Positions 29,751 to 37,062 of a stretch of DNA of 64,000 nucleotides are shown piece after piece. Positions within the stretch are counted from its first letter, which is position 1, and every line of letters starts with the position of its first letter. This DNA comes from Parvibaculum sedimenti (GTDB lineage Bacteria > Pseudomonadota > Alphaproteobacteria > Parvibaculales > Parvibaculaceae): the NCBI RefSeq assembly GCF_009184905.1, contig NZ_WESC01000001.1, forward strand, positions 322,973 to 386,972. Reading direction: 5' to 3'. Below the pieces are notes generated by a model, which saw only the letters and a program-made list of their open reading frames with translations, made no database searches and had not been told where the DNA came from. The position numbers and the translations under genes were made by a program.

Positions 29751-30602
29751 ATGAAGAGCGTGGTGGTAACAGGCGTGTCGACCGGCATCGGCTGGGGCGC
29801 GACCAAGGTTCTGACGAAAGCGGGCTTCCATGTCTTCGGCAGCGTCCGCAAGGAAGCGGATGCGCAAAGGCTCAAACAGGAATTCGGCGAGAGGTTCACG
29901 CCGCTCCTCTTCGACGTGACCGATGTCGCCGCCGTGAAGCGCGGCGCCGACGAGGTCCGCGCGGCGCTGAAGGGCAAAACGCTCTTCGGCCTCGTCAACA
30001 ATGCGGGCATTGCGGTCTCCGGGCCCCTGCTCGAACTTCCGCTCGATGAGTTCCGCCAGCAGATGGAAGTGAACGTCACCGGGCCCCTGATCGTCACCCA
30101 GGCCTTCGCGCCGCTCCTCGGCGCCGACACCTCGCTCAAGGGCGCGCCGGGCCGCATCGTCAATATCAGCTCGGTCGGCGGCAAGCAGGCCGCCCCCTTC
30201 GTCGGCCCCTATTCGGCGTCGAAATACGCGCTCGAAGGCCTCTCCGAAAGTCTCCGCCGCGAACTTCTTCTCTTCGGCATCGACGTCATCATCATCGGCC
30301 CCGGCGCGGTGAAAACCCAGATCTGGGCGAAGGCCGAGGAGGTCGACATCACGCCCTATCTGAACAGCCCCTATTACCCGAGCCTGGTGAAGTTTCGCAC
30401 CTTCTTCCTCAAGAGCGCCAAGACAGGTCTCACGCCCGAACGCCTCGGCCGCGCCATCCTGAAGGCGCTGACGGTGAAGAACCCCAAGGTGCGCTACGCC
30501 GTCGTGCGGCAGCGGCTCCAGAACTGGACGATCCCCCAGCTTCTCCCCAAGCGCTTCGTCGACCGCCTGATCGGCAGGAATGTCGGCCTCTTGAAGCCCT
30601 GA
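29751..30602 (+). CDS. Short-chain dehydrogenase/reductase (SDR), second
   Basis: A 283-residue SDR with cofactor loop TGVSTGIGWG at about 7-16, NNAGIAVSGPL near 83, ISSVGGKQ and the catalytic YSASKYALEG near 155. The C-terminal part extends about 40 residues beyond the core with ALTVKNPKVRYAVVRQRLQN, typical of the retinol-dehydrogenase-like or 17-beta-HSD-like bacterial SDRs. Strong ribosome site GGGAGGG before the ATG. It is not closely like the SDR at 28402 and is separated from it by the hairpin repeat. Confidence 0.91.
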   Translation: MKSVVVTGVSTGIGWGATKVLTKAGFHVFGSVRKEADAQRLKQEFGERFTPLLFDVTDVAAVKRGADEVRAALKGKTLFGLVNNAGIAVSGPLLELPLDEFRQQMEVNVTGPLIVTQAFAPLLGADTSLKGAPGRIVNISSVGGKQAAPFVGPYSASKYALEGLSESLRRELLLFGIDVIIIGPGAVKTQIWAKAEEVDITPYLNSPYYPSLVKFRTFFLKSAKTGLTPERLGRAILKALTVKNPKVRYAVVRQRLQNWTIPQLLPKRFVDRLIGRNVGLLKP

Positions 30603-30654
30603 CCGGAATTCCGCAATACGGAACCGAAGCCGAATTTTGTCGACTTTGAGCGGC

Positions 30655-30683
30655 GACCGGGCGACCCATGGCGTCGCCCGGTC
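30655..30683 (+). terminator. Strong hairpin after the SDR gene
   Basis: A perfect 11-base stem, GACCGGGCGAC with GTCGCCCGGTC, around a seven-base loop, followed by CTTTCGGG. It sits 52 bases after the SDR stop and just upstream of the hydrolase ribosome site. It is likely a terminator with a poor T-run, or a leader hairpin of the next gene. Confidence 0.55.
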
Positions 30684-30712
30684 CTTTCGGGTGTCCGTTC
30701 GGAGGAAACAAT

Positions 30713-32020
30713 ATGGCCGATCTGCTCGCCCTGTCCGCGCGCTATATCGATAATGACATTTATGAGGGGGCGGGGCTCGTCAACCGTCCGACAACGGAGC
30801 TGTCGGAGATTGCCGACGGCATCGCGCTCATCGAAGCCTTCTCTCATGTCGTGACCTTCCGCACCGGCGATGGGCTCGTCCTCTTCGACACGAGCCTTGA
30901 AGCTTTCGGCAAGGGCGTGCTCGCCTCCCTGCGGCGCTGGACCGACGAGCCGGTCTCGAACATCTGCTACACCCACGGCCATGCCGACCATGTCGGCGGC
31001 ACGGGCGCCTTCGTCTGCGAGGCCTGCGAGAAGAAGGCGCGCCGACCGCGCATCATCGGGCACGAGAATGTGAGCCCGCGCTTCCGCCGCTACGAACTCA
31101 CCAACGGCTACAACTTCACCATCAATGCGCGCCAGTTCGCGCCCGCGACGGAACTCCGCATGGGCGTGACCGATGCAGAAGGAAAGGTTCTGCCGCCTGC
31201 CGGCCGCTTCGGCCCCGACCCCTGGGTCGAGCCCGACACGACCTTCCGCGACCGCCTCGAATTCAAGTCCGGCGATACGCGCTTCGAACTGCGCCACGCC
31301 CTCGGCGAAACGGACGATCATCTCTGGGCCTGGGTGCCTGAGCGCAAGGCGATCTGCTCGGGCGATTTTGTCACCTGGGTGTTCCCCAATGCGGGCAACC
31401 CGCAGAAGGTTCAGCGTTATCCGCTCGAATGGGCGAAGGCGCTGCGCGAGATGATTGCGCTGGAGCCGGAACTGCTTCTTTCCGCCCATGGCCTTCCCAT
31501 CAGCGGAAAGGCACGCATCGCAAGCGTGCTCGACAATATCGCCACCGCGCTCGAAATGCTGGTGAGCCAGACGCTCGACATGATGAATGCGGGCGCCCGC
31601 CTCGACGAGATCGTTCATGCGGTGAAGCTGCCCTCGTCGCTGATGGACAAGCCCTATCTCCGTCCCGTCTATGACGAGCCGGAATTCATCATCCACAATG
31701 TCTGGCGTCTCTATGGCGGCTGGTACGATGGCAATCCCGCGCATCTGAAGCCCGCGCCCGACGCGGTACTCGCCGCCGAACTCGCGAGCCTCGCGGGCGG
31801 CCCGCTGGCGCTCGCGCGCCGCGCCGAGGCGCTGGCAGATCAGGGCGATCTACGTCTTGCCTGTCACCTGGCCGAACTCGCCGCGCAGGCGGCGCCGGAC
31901 AATCGCGACGTACATGCGGCCCGCGCCGCCATTTACGGCAAACGCCGTAAGTCAGAAGCCTCGCTTATGGCCAAGGGCATTTATGGCTGGGCCGAACGCG
32001 AGTCGGCGAAGAAGCTCTGA
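30713..32020 (+). CDS. Metallo-beta-lactamase-fold hydrolase with alkylsulfatase-type helical domain
   Basis: A 435-residue protein. The N-terminal domain has the metal motif THGHADHVGG with His88, His90, Asp92 and His93, and later ligands in GETDDH and SAHGLPI. From about 310 a helical domain with RLYGGWYDGNPAHLKPAP matches the dimerisation domain of type III alkylsulfatases such as SdsA1. The SCP2-like C-terminal domain of those enzymes is absent. No signal peptide is seen, so it is probably cytosolic. ATG 30713 has GGAGG eight bases upstream. A sulfatase activity on alkyl sulfates is plausible but unproven. Confidence 0.86.
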   Translation: MADLLALSARYIDNDIYEGAGLVNRPTTELSEIADGIALIEAFSHVVTFRTGDGLVLFDTSLEAFGKGVLASLRRWTDEPVSNICYTHGHADHVGGTGAFVCEACEKKARRPRIIGHENVSPRFRRYELTNGYNFTINARQFAPATELRMGVTDAEGKVLPPAGRFGPDPWVEPDTTFRDRLEFKSGDTRFELRHALGETDDHLWAWVPERKAICSGDFVTWVFPNAGNPQKVQRYPLEWAKALREMIALEPELLLSAHGLPISGKARIASVLDNIATALEMLVSQTLDMMNAGARLDEIVHAVKLPSSLMDKPYLRPVYDEPEFIIHNVWRLYGGWYDGNPAHLKPAPDAVLAAELASLAGGPLALARRAEALADQGDLRLACHLAELAAQAAPDNRDVHAARAAIYGKRRKSEASLMAKGIYGWAERESAKKL

Positions 32021-32030
32021 CAAGAAGAAA

Positions 32031-32061
32031 CGCCCTCCGCGTGGAGAGAACGCGGAGGGCG
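32031..32061 (-). terminator. Terminator of the aminotransferase gene
   Basis: CGCCCTCCGCG and CGCGGAGGGCG form an 11-base stem with a nine-base loop. Read on the minus strand, TTTCTTCTT follows, about 26 bases after the aminotransferase stop. It may also stop transcription from the convergent hydrolase gene. Confidence 0.75.
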
Positions 32062-32086
32062 CGGCAGGCGTTGGTCAGGAACGCCC

Positions 32087-33415
32087 TTATGCGATGTGGT
32101 CGAGAACCTTGCGGAAGCGGCCGAAGATTTCGTCGATCTGCGCCTTTTCGATGATCAGCGGCGGCGAGAAGGCGATGCAGTCGCCCGAGACGCGCACCAT
32201 CATGTTCTCGTGGTGGAAGGCGTGACACATGGTGTCGAAGCCGCGCTTGCCCGGCACACCCTCGACCGGAACCAGATCGACCGCGCCGGCAAGCCCGATG
32301 ACGCGGATATCGGCAATGAGCTTGTGATCCTTGAGGCTCATCAGTGCATCGGCGAAATAGGGCTCCAGCGCGCGCGCTTTCTCGAACAGCCCTTCCTTGC
32401 GGTAGATGTCGAGCGTCGCGAGACCGGCGGCTGCCGCCAGCGGATGGCCGGAATAGGTGTAGCCGTGGAAAAGGTCGATCGCGTGGTCCGGGCCGGTCTG
32501 GAACGTGTCGTAGATCTGCTTGCTGACGATCGCGCCGCCCATCGGCACCGTGCCTGAGGTGATGCCCTTGGCGAAGGTGATGATATCGGGCGTCACGCCG
32601 AAGCGTTCGGCGGCGAAAGCGTAGCCGAGTCGGCCATAGCCCGTGATGACCTCGTCGAAAATCAGCAGGATGCCGTGTTTCGTACAGATTTCGCGGATCT
32701 TCTGCAGGTAGCCCTTGGGCGGCGGCAGAACGCCCGTCGAGCCGGACATCGGCTCGATGATGACGGCGGCGATGGTCGACGCGTCGTGGAGGTCGATAAG
32801 GCGCTGCAAATCGTCGGCGAGATGTGCGCCCCATTCCGGCTGGCCGATCGTGAAGGCCTGCTCCGCGCGGTTATAAGTGTGGGGCAGGTGATCGACGCCC
32901 GCCACCAGATTGCCGAACCATTTGCGGTTGGCGACCATGCCGCCGACGGCCGTGCCGCCGAAATTGACGCCGTGATAGCCGCGCTCGCGGCCGATGAGGC
33001 GCGTACGGCCGCCGTCGCCCTTGATGCGGTGATAGGCGAGCGCGATCTTCAGCGCTGACTCGTCTGCCTCAGAGCCCGAATTGCAGAAAAGCACATGGTC
33101 GAGGTCGCCGGGCGCGAGGCTCGCGATGCGGCTCGCGAGTTCGAAGGCCTTGGGGTGACCGAACTGGAAGGTCGGCGCGAAGTCGAGCTCGGCGGCCTGA
33201 TCCTGGATCGCCTTCACGATGTCTTCGCGGCAATGGCCCGCATTGCAGCACCAGAGGCCGGCCGTGGCGTCGAGCACTTCCGCGCCGTCGGGCTTGTAAT
33301 AGTGGACGCCCTTGGCGCGCGCGATCATGCGCGGCTCGCGCTTGAACTGGCGGTTGGGGGTGTAGGGCAGCCAGTTCGACTCGAGGTCGTTCGGCGCGGC
33401 GGCGTCGGCGCTCAT
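32087..33415 (-). CDS. Class III aminotransferase, omega-amino acid:pyruvate type
   Basis: A 442-residue PLP enzyme. The PLP lysine is Lys283 in TFAKGITSG and the ring-binding aspartate is Asp254 in IFDEVITGYGR; FCNSGSEADESA and RGYHGVN bind phosphate and ring. The N-terminal LWCCNAGHCRE and the overall pattern match beta-alanine/omega-amino acid:pyruvate transaminases. Divergent from a cupin-type HTH regulator gene 108 bases away, as is common for polyamine or beta-alanine catabolism. The exact amine donor cannot be told. Confidence 0.92.
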   Translation of the reverse strand: MSADAAAPNDLESNWLPYTPNRQFKREPRMIARAKGVHYYKPDGAEVLDATAGLWCCNAGHCREDIVKAIQDQAAELDFAPTFQFGHPKAFELASRIASLAPGDLDHVLFCNSGSEADESALKIALAYHRIKGDGGRTRLIGRERGYHGVNFGGTAVGGMVANRKWFGNLVAGVDHLPHTYNRAEQAFTIGQPEWGAHLADDLQRLIDLHDASTIAAVIIEPMSGSTGVLPPPKGYLQKIREICTKHGILLIFDEVITGYGRLGYAFAAERFGVTPDIITFAKGITSGTVPMGGAIVSKQIYDTFQTGPDHAIDLFHGYTYSGHPLAAAAGLATLDIYRKEGLFEKARALEPYFADALMSLKDHKLIADIRVIGLAGAVDLVPVEGVPGKRGFDTMCHAFHHENMMVRVSGDCIAFSPPLIIEKAQIDEIFGRFRKVLDHIA

Positions 33416-33503
33416 GGAAGGTCACTCCTGTTGACGAAAGCGGTACAATTCAAAGCCGCAAGCGGGCGCAAATCAAGGGGTTTCGGGCGTGACTTTGGCC
33501 GCA

Positions 33504-33526
33504 TGTCGAGTATTTTAAACGTTATG
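33504..33526. promoter_or_regulatory. AT-rich divergent promoter/operator candidate
   Basis: A run of AT-rich sequence (GTATTTTAAACGTTAT) in an otherwise GC-rich divergent region between the aminotransferase and its likely regulator. It is a candidate promoter and operator, but it overlaps one possible start of the regulator gene. Confidence 0.3.
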
Positions 33527-34183
33527 GCAAAGGGCGCGACGAAGATCGGCAAGGGCGTGGTGAATCCGGCGGCAGGGAATTTCCGTCGTGCCCATGGCGC
33601 TGCCACGATGCCTGCCCTGCCCGAAGGCGAGGGCGACACGCCCGACGTCGGTGCGCGGCTCCGCGCCTTCCGCACCATGCACGGGCTTTCCCAGCGCGAA
33701 CTCGCCAAGCGCGCCGGCGTCACCAACGGCACCATCTCGCTCATCGAGCAGAACCGCGTCAGCCCCTCCCTCGGCTCGCTGAAGAAGGTGCTCGACGGTT
33801 TCCCGATTTCCCTCGCCGACTTTCTGACGCTCGAACTCAAGCCGCGCTCGAAGGTTTTCTATCAGGCCAAGGAACTCCGCGAGATTGCGAGCGGGCCCAT
33901 CTCCTTCCGCCTCGTCGGCCGCGATACGCAAGGCCGCGCCATCCAGATGATGCATGAGCGCTATGCCCCCGGCGCGGACACGGGCGACGACATGCTCTCC
34001 CATATCGGCGAGGAAAGCGGCATCGTCGTTTCCGGCATGATCGAACTGACGGTCGGCGGCGAGACTCGCAAGCTCATGCCGGGCGACGCCTATTATTTCG
34101 ACTCGCGCCTTCCCCACCGCTTCCGCAATCCCGGCACCATCGACTGCGTCATCGTTTCGGCCTGCTGCCCGCCGAGCTTTTGA
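33524..34183 (+). CDS. XRE-family regulator with cupin domain
   Basis: A 219-residue protein from ATG 33524. An N-terminal basic lead is followed by a helix-turn-helix (about 43-100: VGARLRAFRTMHGLSQRELAKRAGVT) and a C-terminal cupin (about 145-215: LSHIGEESGIVVSGMIELTVGG, GDAYYFDSRLPHRF). This is the PuuR-like architecture that senses small metabolites. The start is uncertain: ATG 33503 is also in frame and no ribosome site is clear. Divergent placement suggests it controls the aminotransferase gene and itself; the cupin may bind its substrate. Confidence 0.88.
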   Translation: MAKGATKIGKGVVNPAAGNFRRAHGAATMPALPEGEGDTPDVGARLRAFRTMHGLSQRELAKRAGVTNGTISLIEQNRVSPSLGSLKKVLDGFPISLADFLTLELKPRSKVFYQAKELREIASGPISFRLVGRDTQGRAIQMMHERYAPGADTGDDMLSHIGEESGIVVSGMIELTVGGETRKLMPGDAYYFDSRLPHRFRNPGTIDCVIVSACCPPSF

Positions 34184-34212
34184 TTTTTTGCCTCGCCCCG
34201 GCCTGGATCGAT

Positions 34213-34566
34213 TTAACGGCTTAAGTCGTTAGGAGTGTGGAACCCGCGGCGGACCCACCTAAAAATTCCGATAACTGTGTAGGCGAGGAGCCAGCCTATT
34301 GGAATTGGTGCGAGGGCCGTAAACGCTACGTTACCCCAACTGTCTTTGACGAAGATGGCGTAATTTTTTTCCGCCTCGTCCATGCAAGGTCCGAAGTTGA
34401 AGTCGTTGTGCTGCTTTTTTAGATCTATACAGGTCTGGTAGGTCTCGTTCATAAAATCTTGTGCTCTGTCAACGTCTGAGGTTCGTTGAAAGAGCGCGGC
34501 ACCTATAATCCAAAGAACTGAAACGACAATGCCAAGTCGCTGCCAACCATTGATGTTAGTGAGCAT
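34213..34566 (-). CDS. Small membrane protein of unknown function, AT-richer than neighbours
   Basis: A 117-residue protein with a strong ribosome site (AGGAGG, five bases before ATG 34566). Two membrane helices, about 10-26 and 82-103, flank a polar loop containing two cysteines (QTCIDLKK, FGPCMDE) that could form a disulfide outside the cytoplasm. The C-terminus is basic. Codons and base composition differ from the surrounding genes, with many A/T third positions. I do not recognise the family. It sits between the cupin regulator and the lyase gene as a lone gene and may have been acquired recently. Confidence 0.7.
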   Translation of the reverse strand: MLTNINGWQRLGIVVSVLWIIGAALFQRTSDVDRAQDFMNETYQTCIDLKKQHNDFNFGPCMDEAEKNYAIFVKDSWGNVAFTALAPIPIGWLLAYTVIGIFRWVRRGFHTPNDLSR

Positions 34567-34681
34567 TAGTTCCTCCTGAGACGAACAAATCATTTCATCA
34601 TACCCTGTGCGGCCTTCGGCCAATAGGCGAGCGGCGCGGTAGTGGGTGGCCCAAGATGTGCCGATAATGGAGAGCTGAAGA

Positions 34682-35557
34682 GTGAATGAGATAAAATCCC
34701 TTGCCACGCTTCTCGCCGAACCCGGCATCATCGTCGCGCCCGGCGCCTATGACGCGCTGTCGGCAAAGATCGCTGCGCAGGCAGGCAGCCCCGCCGTCTA
34801 CATGACGGGCTTCGGCGTCGCGGGTTCGACGCTCGGCCTGCCCGATATTGGCCTCATGTCCGCCACCGAAATGGCCGACCGCGTTCGCGCCATCGCGGAT
34901 GCGGCGATGCCTGCGCCCCTCATCGCGGATGGCGACAATGGTCATGGCGGGCCGCTCAACGCCGCGCGTCTGACGCGGCTCTATGAAGCGGCGGGTGCCC
35001 AATGCATCCAGCTTGAGGATCAGGTTTTCCCGAAACGCTGCGGCCATATGGAAGGCAAGGAAGTTGTCTCGATGGAGGAGGCCGCGCAGAAGATCCGCGC
35101 CGCCGCCGAAGCGCGCAACTCGAAGGACTTCAAGATCATGGCGCGCACCGATGCCCGCGCGACGCATGATCTCGACGAGGCGCTGCGGCGCGGCGAAGCC
35201 TTCCTCAAGGCGGGCGCAGACATTCTTTTCATCGAAGCACCGCGCGACATGGCGGAGCTTGAGCGCGTCACCACGACGTTCAAGGGGGTGCCGCTGCTCG
35301 CCAACATGGTCGAGGATGGCAAGACGCCCTATCTCTCGACGAAGGTTCTGGAGGAGCTTGGTTTCAAGATCGCCATCTTCCCTGTCGCCGCGCTTCTTGC
35401 GGTGACGAAGCGCTTGCAGGATGTTTATGCGACGCTGCTGAAAGGCGAGGGGCTGCCCGCCGACGACACCCGCGTCACCTTCCAGCGTTACAACGAGATC
35501 GTTGGCCTGCCGGAAATGCTTGCCAGCGCCGCGCGCATCGCAGCCGAGGAGAAGTGA
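34682..35557 (+). CDS. Isocitrate lyase / PEP mutase family protein
   Basis: A 291-residue TIM-barrel lyase with a GTG start. Metal ligands lie in DGDNGHG (Asp83, Asp85), the active-site loop is PKRCGHMEGKEVVS with Cys120, and ARTDARA follows. The cysteine loop marks the carbon-carbon lyases of this superfamily (methylisocitrate lyase, dimethylmalate lyase, oxaloacetate decarboxylase-like) and not phosphonate mutases. Length is that of methylisocitrate lyase, but no methylcitrate-cycle genes are nearby, so the substrate is open. The stop overlaps the thioesterase ATG by one base. Confidence 0.9.
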   Translation: MNEIKSLATLLAEPGIIVAPGAYDALSAKIAAQAGSPAVYMTGFGVAGSTLGLPDIGLMSATEMADRVRAIADAAMPAPLIADGDNGHGGPLNAARLTRLYEAAGAQCIQLEDQVFPKRCGHMEGKEVVSMEEAAQKIRAAAEARNSKDFKIMARTDARATHDLDEALRRGEAFLKAGADILFIEAPRDMAELERVTTTFKGVPLLANMVEDGKTPYLSTKVLEELGFKIAIFPVAALLAVTKRLQDVYATLLKGEGLPADDTRVTFQRYNEIVGLPEMLASAARIAAEEK

Positions 35558-35985
35558 TGCCGAGCTGGTCGAACATCCTGAAACGTATTGCGTCGGGCGA
35601 GATGGAAAAAGCGCCGCCGCATGTAGCCGCGCTCAATCTCTATGCGGGCAAGCTCACTGTGATCGAACCGGGCCGCATCCGTTACGACTGGCCCGTCGAT
35701 CCGCAATATCTGAACCCTGTCGCGATCTTCGGCGGTTATCTCGCTACGCTCGCCGACCAGACCTGTTCCTTCGCGCTGATGACCATGCTGAAGGACGAGC
35801 AGAACTTCACTACCAGCGACCTCCAGATGCATTTCTTCCGCCCCGTGACGGAAGGCATTCTTGCCTGCGAAGGCCACGTCGTGAACGTCTCGAAGACGCA
35901 GGCCTATGTGGAAGCGACCTTCACGAATGCCGACGGCAAGCTCGCGCTGAAGGCGAGGGCGGTGGAGCGGATCATTCCGGCCTGA
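35557..35985 (+). CDS. PaaI-type hotdog thioesterase
   Basis: A 142-residue hotdog-fold protein. NPVAIFGGYLATLADQTCSFALMT (about 50-73, with the conserved GG and an active-site aspartate in ADQT) and SDLQMHFFRPVTEG are the PaaI/YbgC-like blocks. Such enzymes hydrolyse acyl-CoA esters. ATG 35557 overlaps the stop of the lyase (TGATG), so the two are co-translated; the pair could act on one CoA-linked branched acid, which is inference. A GTG one codon upstream is possible. Confidence 0.87.
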   Translation: MPSWSNILKRIASGEMEKAPPHVAALNLYAGKLTVIEPGRIRYDWPVDPQYLNPVAIFGGYLATLADQTCSFALMTMLKDEQNFTTSDLQMHFFRPVTEGILACEGHVVNVSKTQAYVEATFTNADGKLALKARAVERIIPA

Positions 35986-35992
35986 ATTGTCT

Positions 35993-36018
35993 GTCACCCC
36001 GGACAAGCCCGGGATGAC
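35993..36018. repeat. Palindromic repeat between convergent genes
   Basis: GTCACCCCGG and CCGGGATGAC (one mismatch) around ACAAGC. It belongs to the same CCCGGGCTTGTCC-type family as the elements at 16761 and 24183. It lies between the thioesterase and PheC-like stops and may also end transcription. Confidence 0.7.
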
Positions 36019-36039
36019 ATGTGAGAGGAGGCCGACGCC

Positions 36040-36807
36040 TCACTCCACCCACTTCTTCCACCCTCGCGCGAATTCGCCCGAGCGCTTCGCCTCTGCAAGC
36101 CAGCTGTCCACGGCACGCTTCAACTCCTCATCCTTCGGCAGGAGGTAAGCCTTCTCCGCATGGTCGAAGGGACGGTCGGGATGCACGGCGCAAAGCGTCG
36201 GCTGGAGCTTCGCCTGCACCCGCGCTTCCACGGCGTCGGTAATCATCAGGTCCGCGCGGCCCGCCACGATCTCGTCGAAGATCGTGCCGTTGTCCTTGTG
36301 GAGGATCACCGTCGCGCGATGGATGTGGGCGCGGGCGAATTTCTCGTTGGTCCCGCCCGGATTGACGATGAGGCGGACGCCGGGCTGGTCGATCTGTTTG
36401 AGCGTCTGGAAGCGCTCCACCAGCGAGCAGCGGGTGACGGGCGTTTTCCCGTCGCTGAGGACAGGTGCCGAAAAGAGGCCGATCTTCGCCCGCGCGGGCG
36501 TCACCGAGACGCCGCCCATGGCGATGTCGAACTTGCCCGCATCGAGGTCCGCCGAAAGCGTCGGCCAGCTCGTTTTGACGAAGCGGGGCTTTACCTTCAG
36601 CGAAGCCGCGAGCGAGCGCCCGAGATCGACGTCGAGCCCCGAGAACTCGCCGCCCTCAAGGGTCGAAAAGGGCCGGTAATCCCCGGTGAGCCCGATCCGA
36701 AGCTCGCGGGACGCCCGGATGGCATCGAGCCGGGGTCCCGCGCCGGCCGGCAGGGGCAGGGCGAGCGCCATCAGCCCCACAAAAAGCAAAAGAACCCGAA
36801 AACCCAT
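36040..36807 (-). CDS. Periplasmic cyclohexadienyl (arogenate/prephenate) dehydratase-like protein, PheC type
   Basis: A 255-residue exported protein of the family 3 solute-binding fold. The signal peptide runs to about 23 (ending AGAG). The mature protein has RIGLTGDYRPFS, VKTSWPTLSADL, FDIAMGGVSVTPAR, IVNPGGTNEKFARAHI, TIFDEIVAGRADLMITDAVEAR and CAVHPDRPFDHAEKAYLLP. These blocks match Pseudomonas PheC cyclohexadienyl dehydratase much better than amino-acid receptors, and there are no transporter genes beside it. PheC converts prephenate or arogenate to phenylpyruvate or phenylalanine in the periplasm. ATG 36807 follows GGAGG. Catalysis is inferred from similarity to PheC. Confidence 0.84.
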   Translation of the reverse strand: MGFRVLLLFVGLMALALPLPAGAGPRLDAIRASRELRIGLTGDYRPFSTLEGGEFSGLDVDLGRSLAASLKVKPRFVKTSWPTLSADLDAGKFDIAMGGVSVTPARAKIGLFSAPVLSDGKTPVTRCSLVERFQTLKQIDQPGVRLIVNPGGTNEKFARAHIHRATVILHKDNGTIFDEIVAGRADLMITDAVEARVQAKLQPTLCAVHPDRPFDHAEKAYLLPKDEELKRAVDSWLAEAKRSGEFARGWKKWVE

Positions 36808-37061
36808 CGCCCGATCCTCCAAAACCAATCCTCCCCGAGCCTAACCCCTCGGCTCCCTGCCGGGGATAAGTGCCCTTTACTGGACTGTTAGGGATACCGC
36901 TGCTAGAAAGCGGCCCATGAAAATGCGTCATTTGAGCCATATAGCAGGGTCTGCGCGAATTAGCGGCCCGGCCTGCCGCTGAGGGTCCCACGGGGCCCGA
37001 TCCAGCGCCTCGGGCCGGGACGAGAACCCATGACGCAAACCCCGAACTGCTCGAGACCCTG
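36808..37061. other. ileS leader region
   Basis: About 250 bases between divergent genes. It holds the ileS promoter and a GC-rich part with paired GGCCCGGCC-like blocks at about 36963-37017. No T-box is recognisable. A possible 10-codon frame at 37030-37062 ends on the ileS start. Confidence 0.5.
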
Positions 37062-37062
37062 A
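37030..37062 (+). other. Possible 10-codon leader frame overlapping the ileS start
   Basis: ATG at 37030 opens ten codons (MTQTPNCSRP) and stops with TGA at 37060-37062, whose last base is the A of the ileS ATG. The TGATG junction would allow coupled reinitiation. It has no isoleucine codon and only a weak ribosome site. Confidence 0.2.

Noticed and set aside
36040..36807. Amino-acid ABC transporter receptor
   Set aside because: The fold fits, but the NPGGTNE and AVHPDRPFD blocks match PheC dehydratases and no permease or ATPase gene is present.
36808..37061. T-box or riboswitch before ileS
   Set aside because: No T-box sequence, specifier loop or antiterminator could be found, and T-boxes are not expected in this group.
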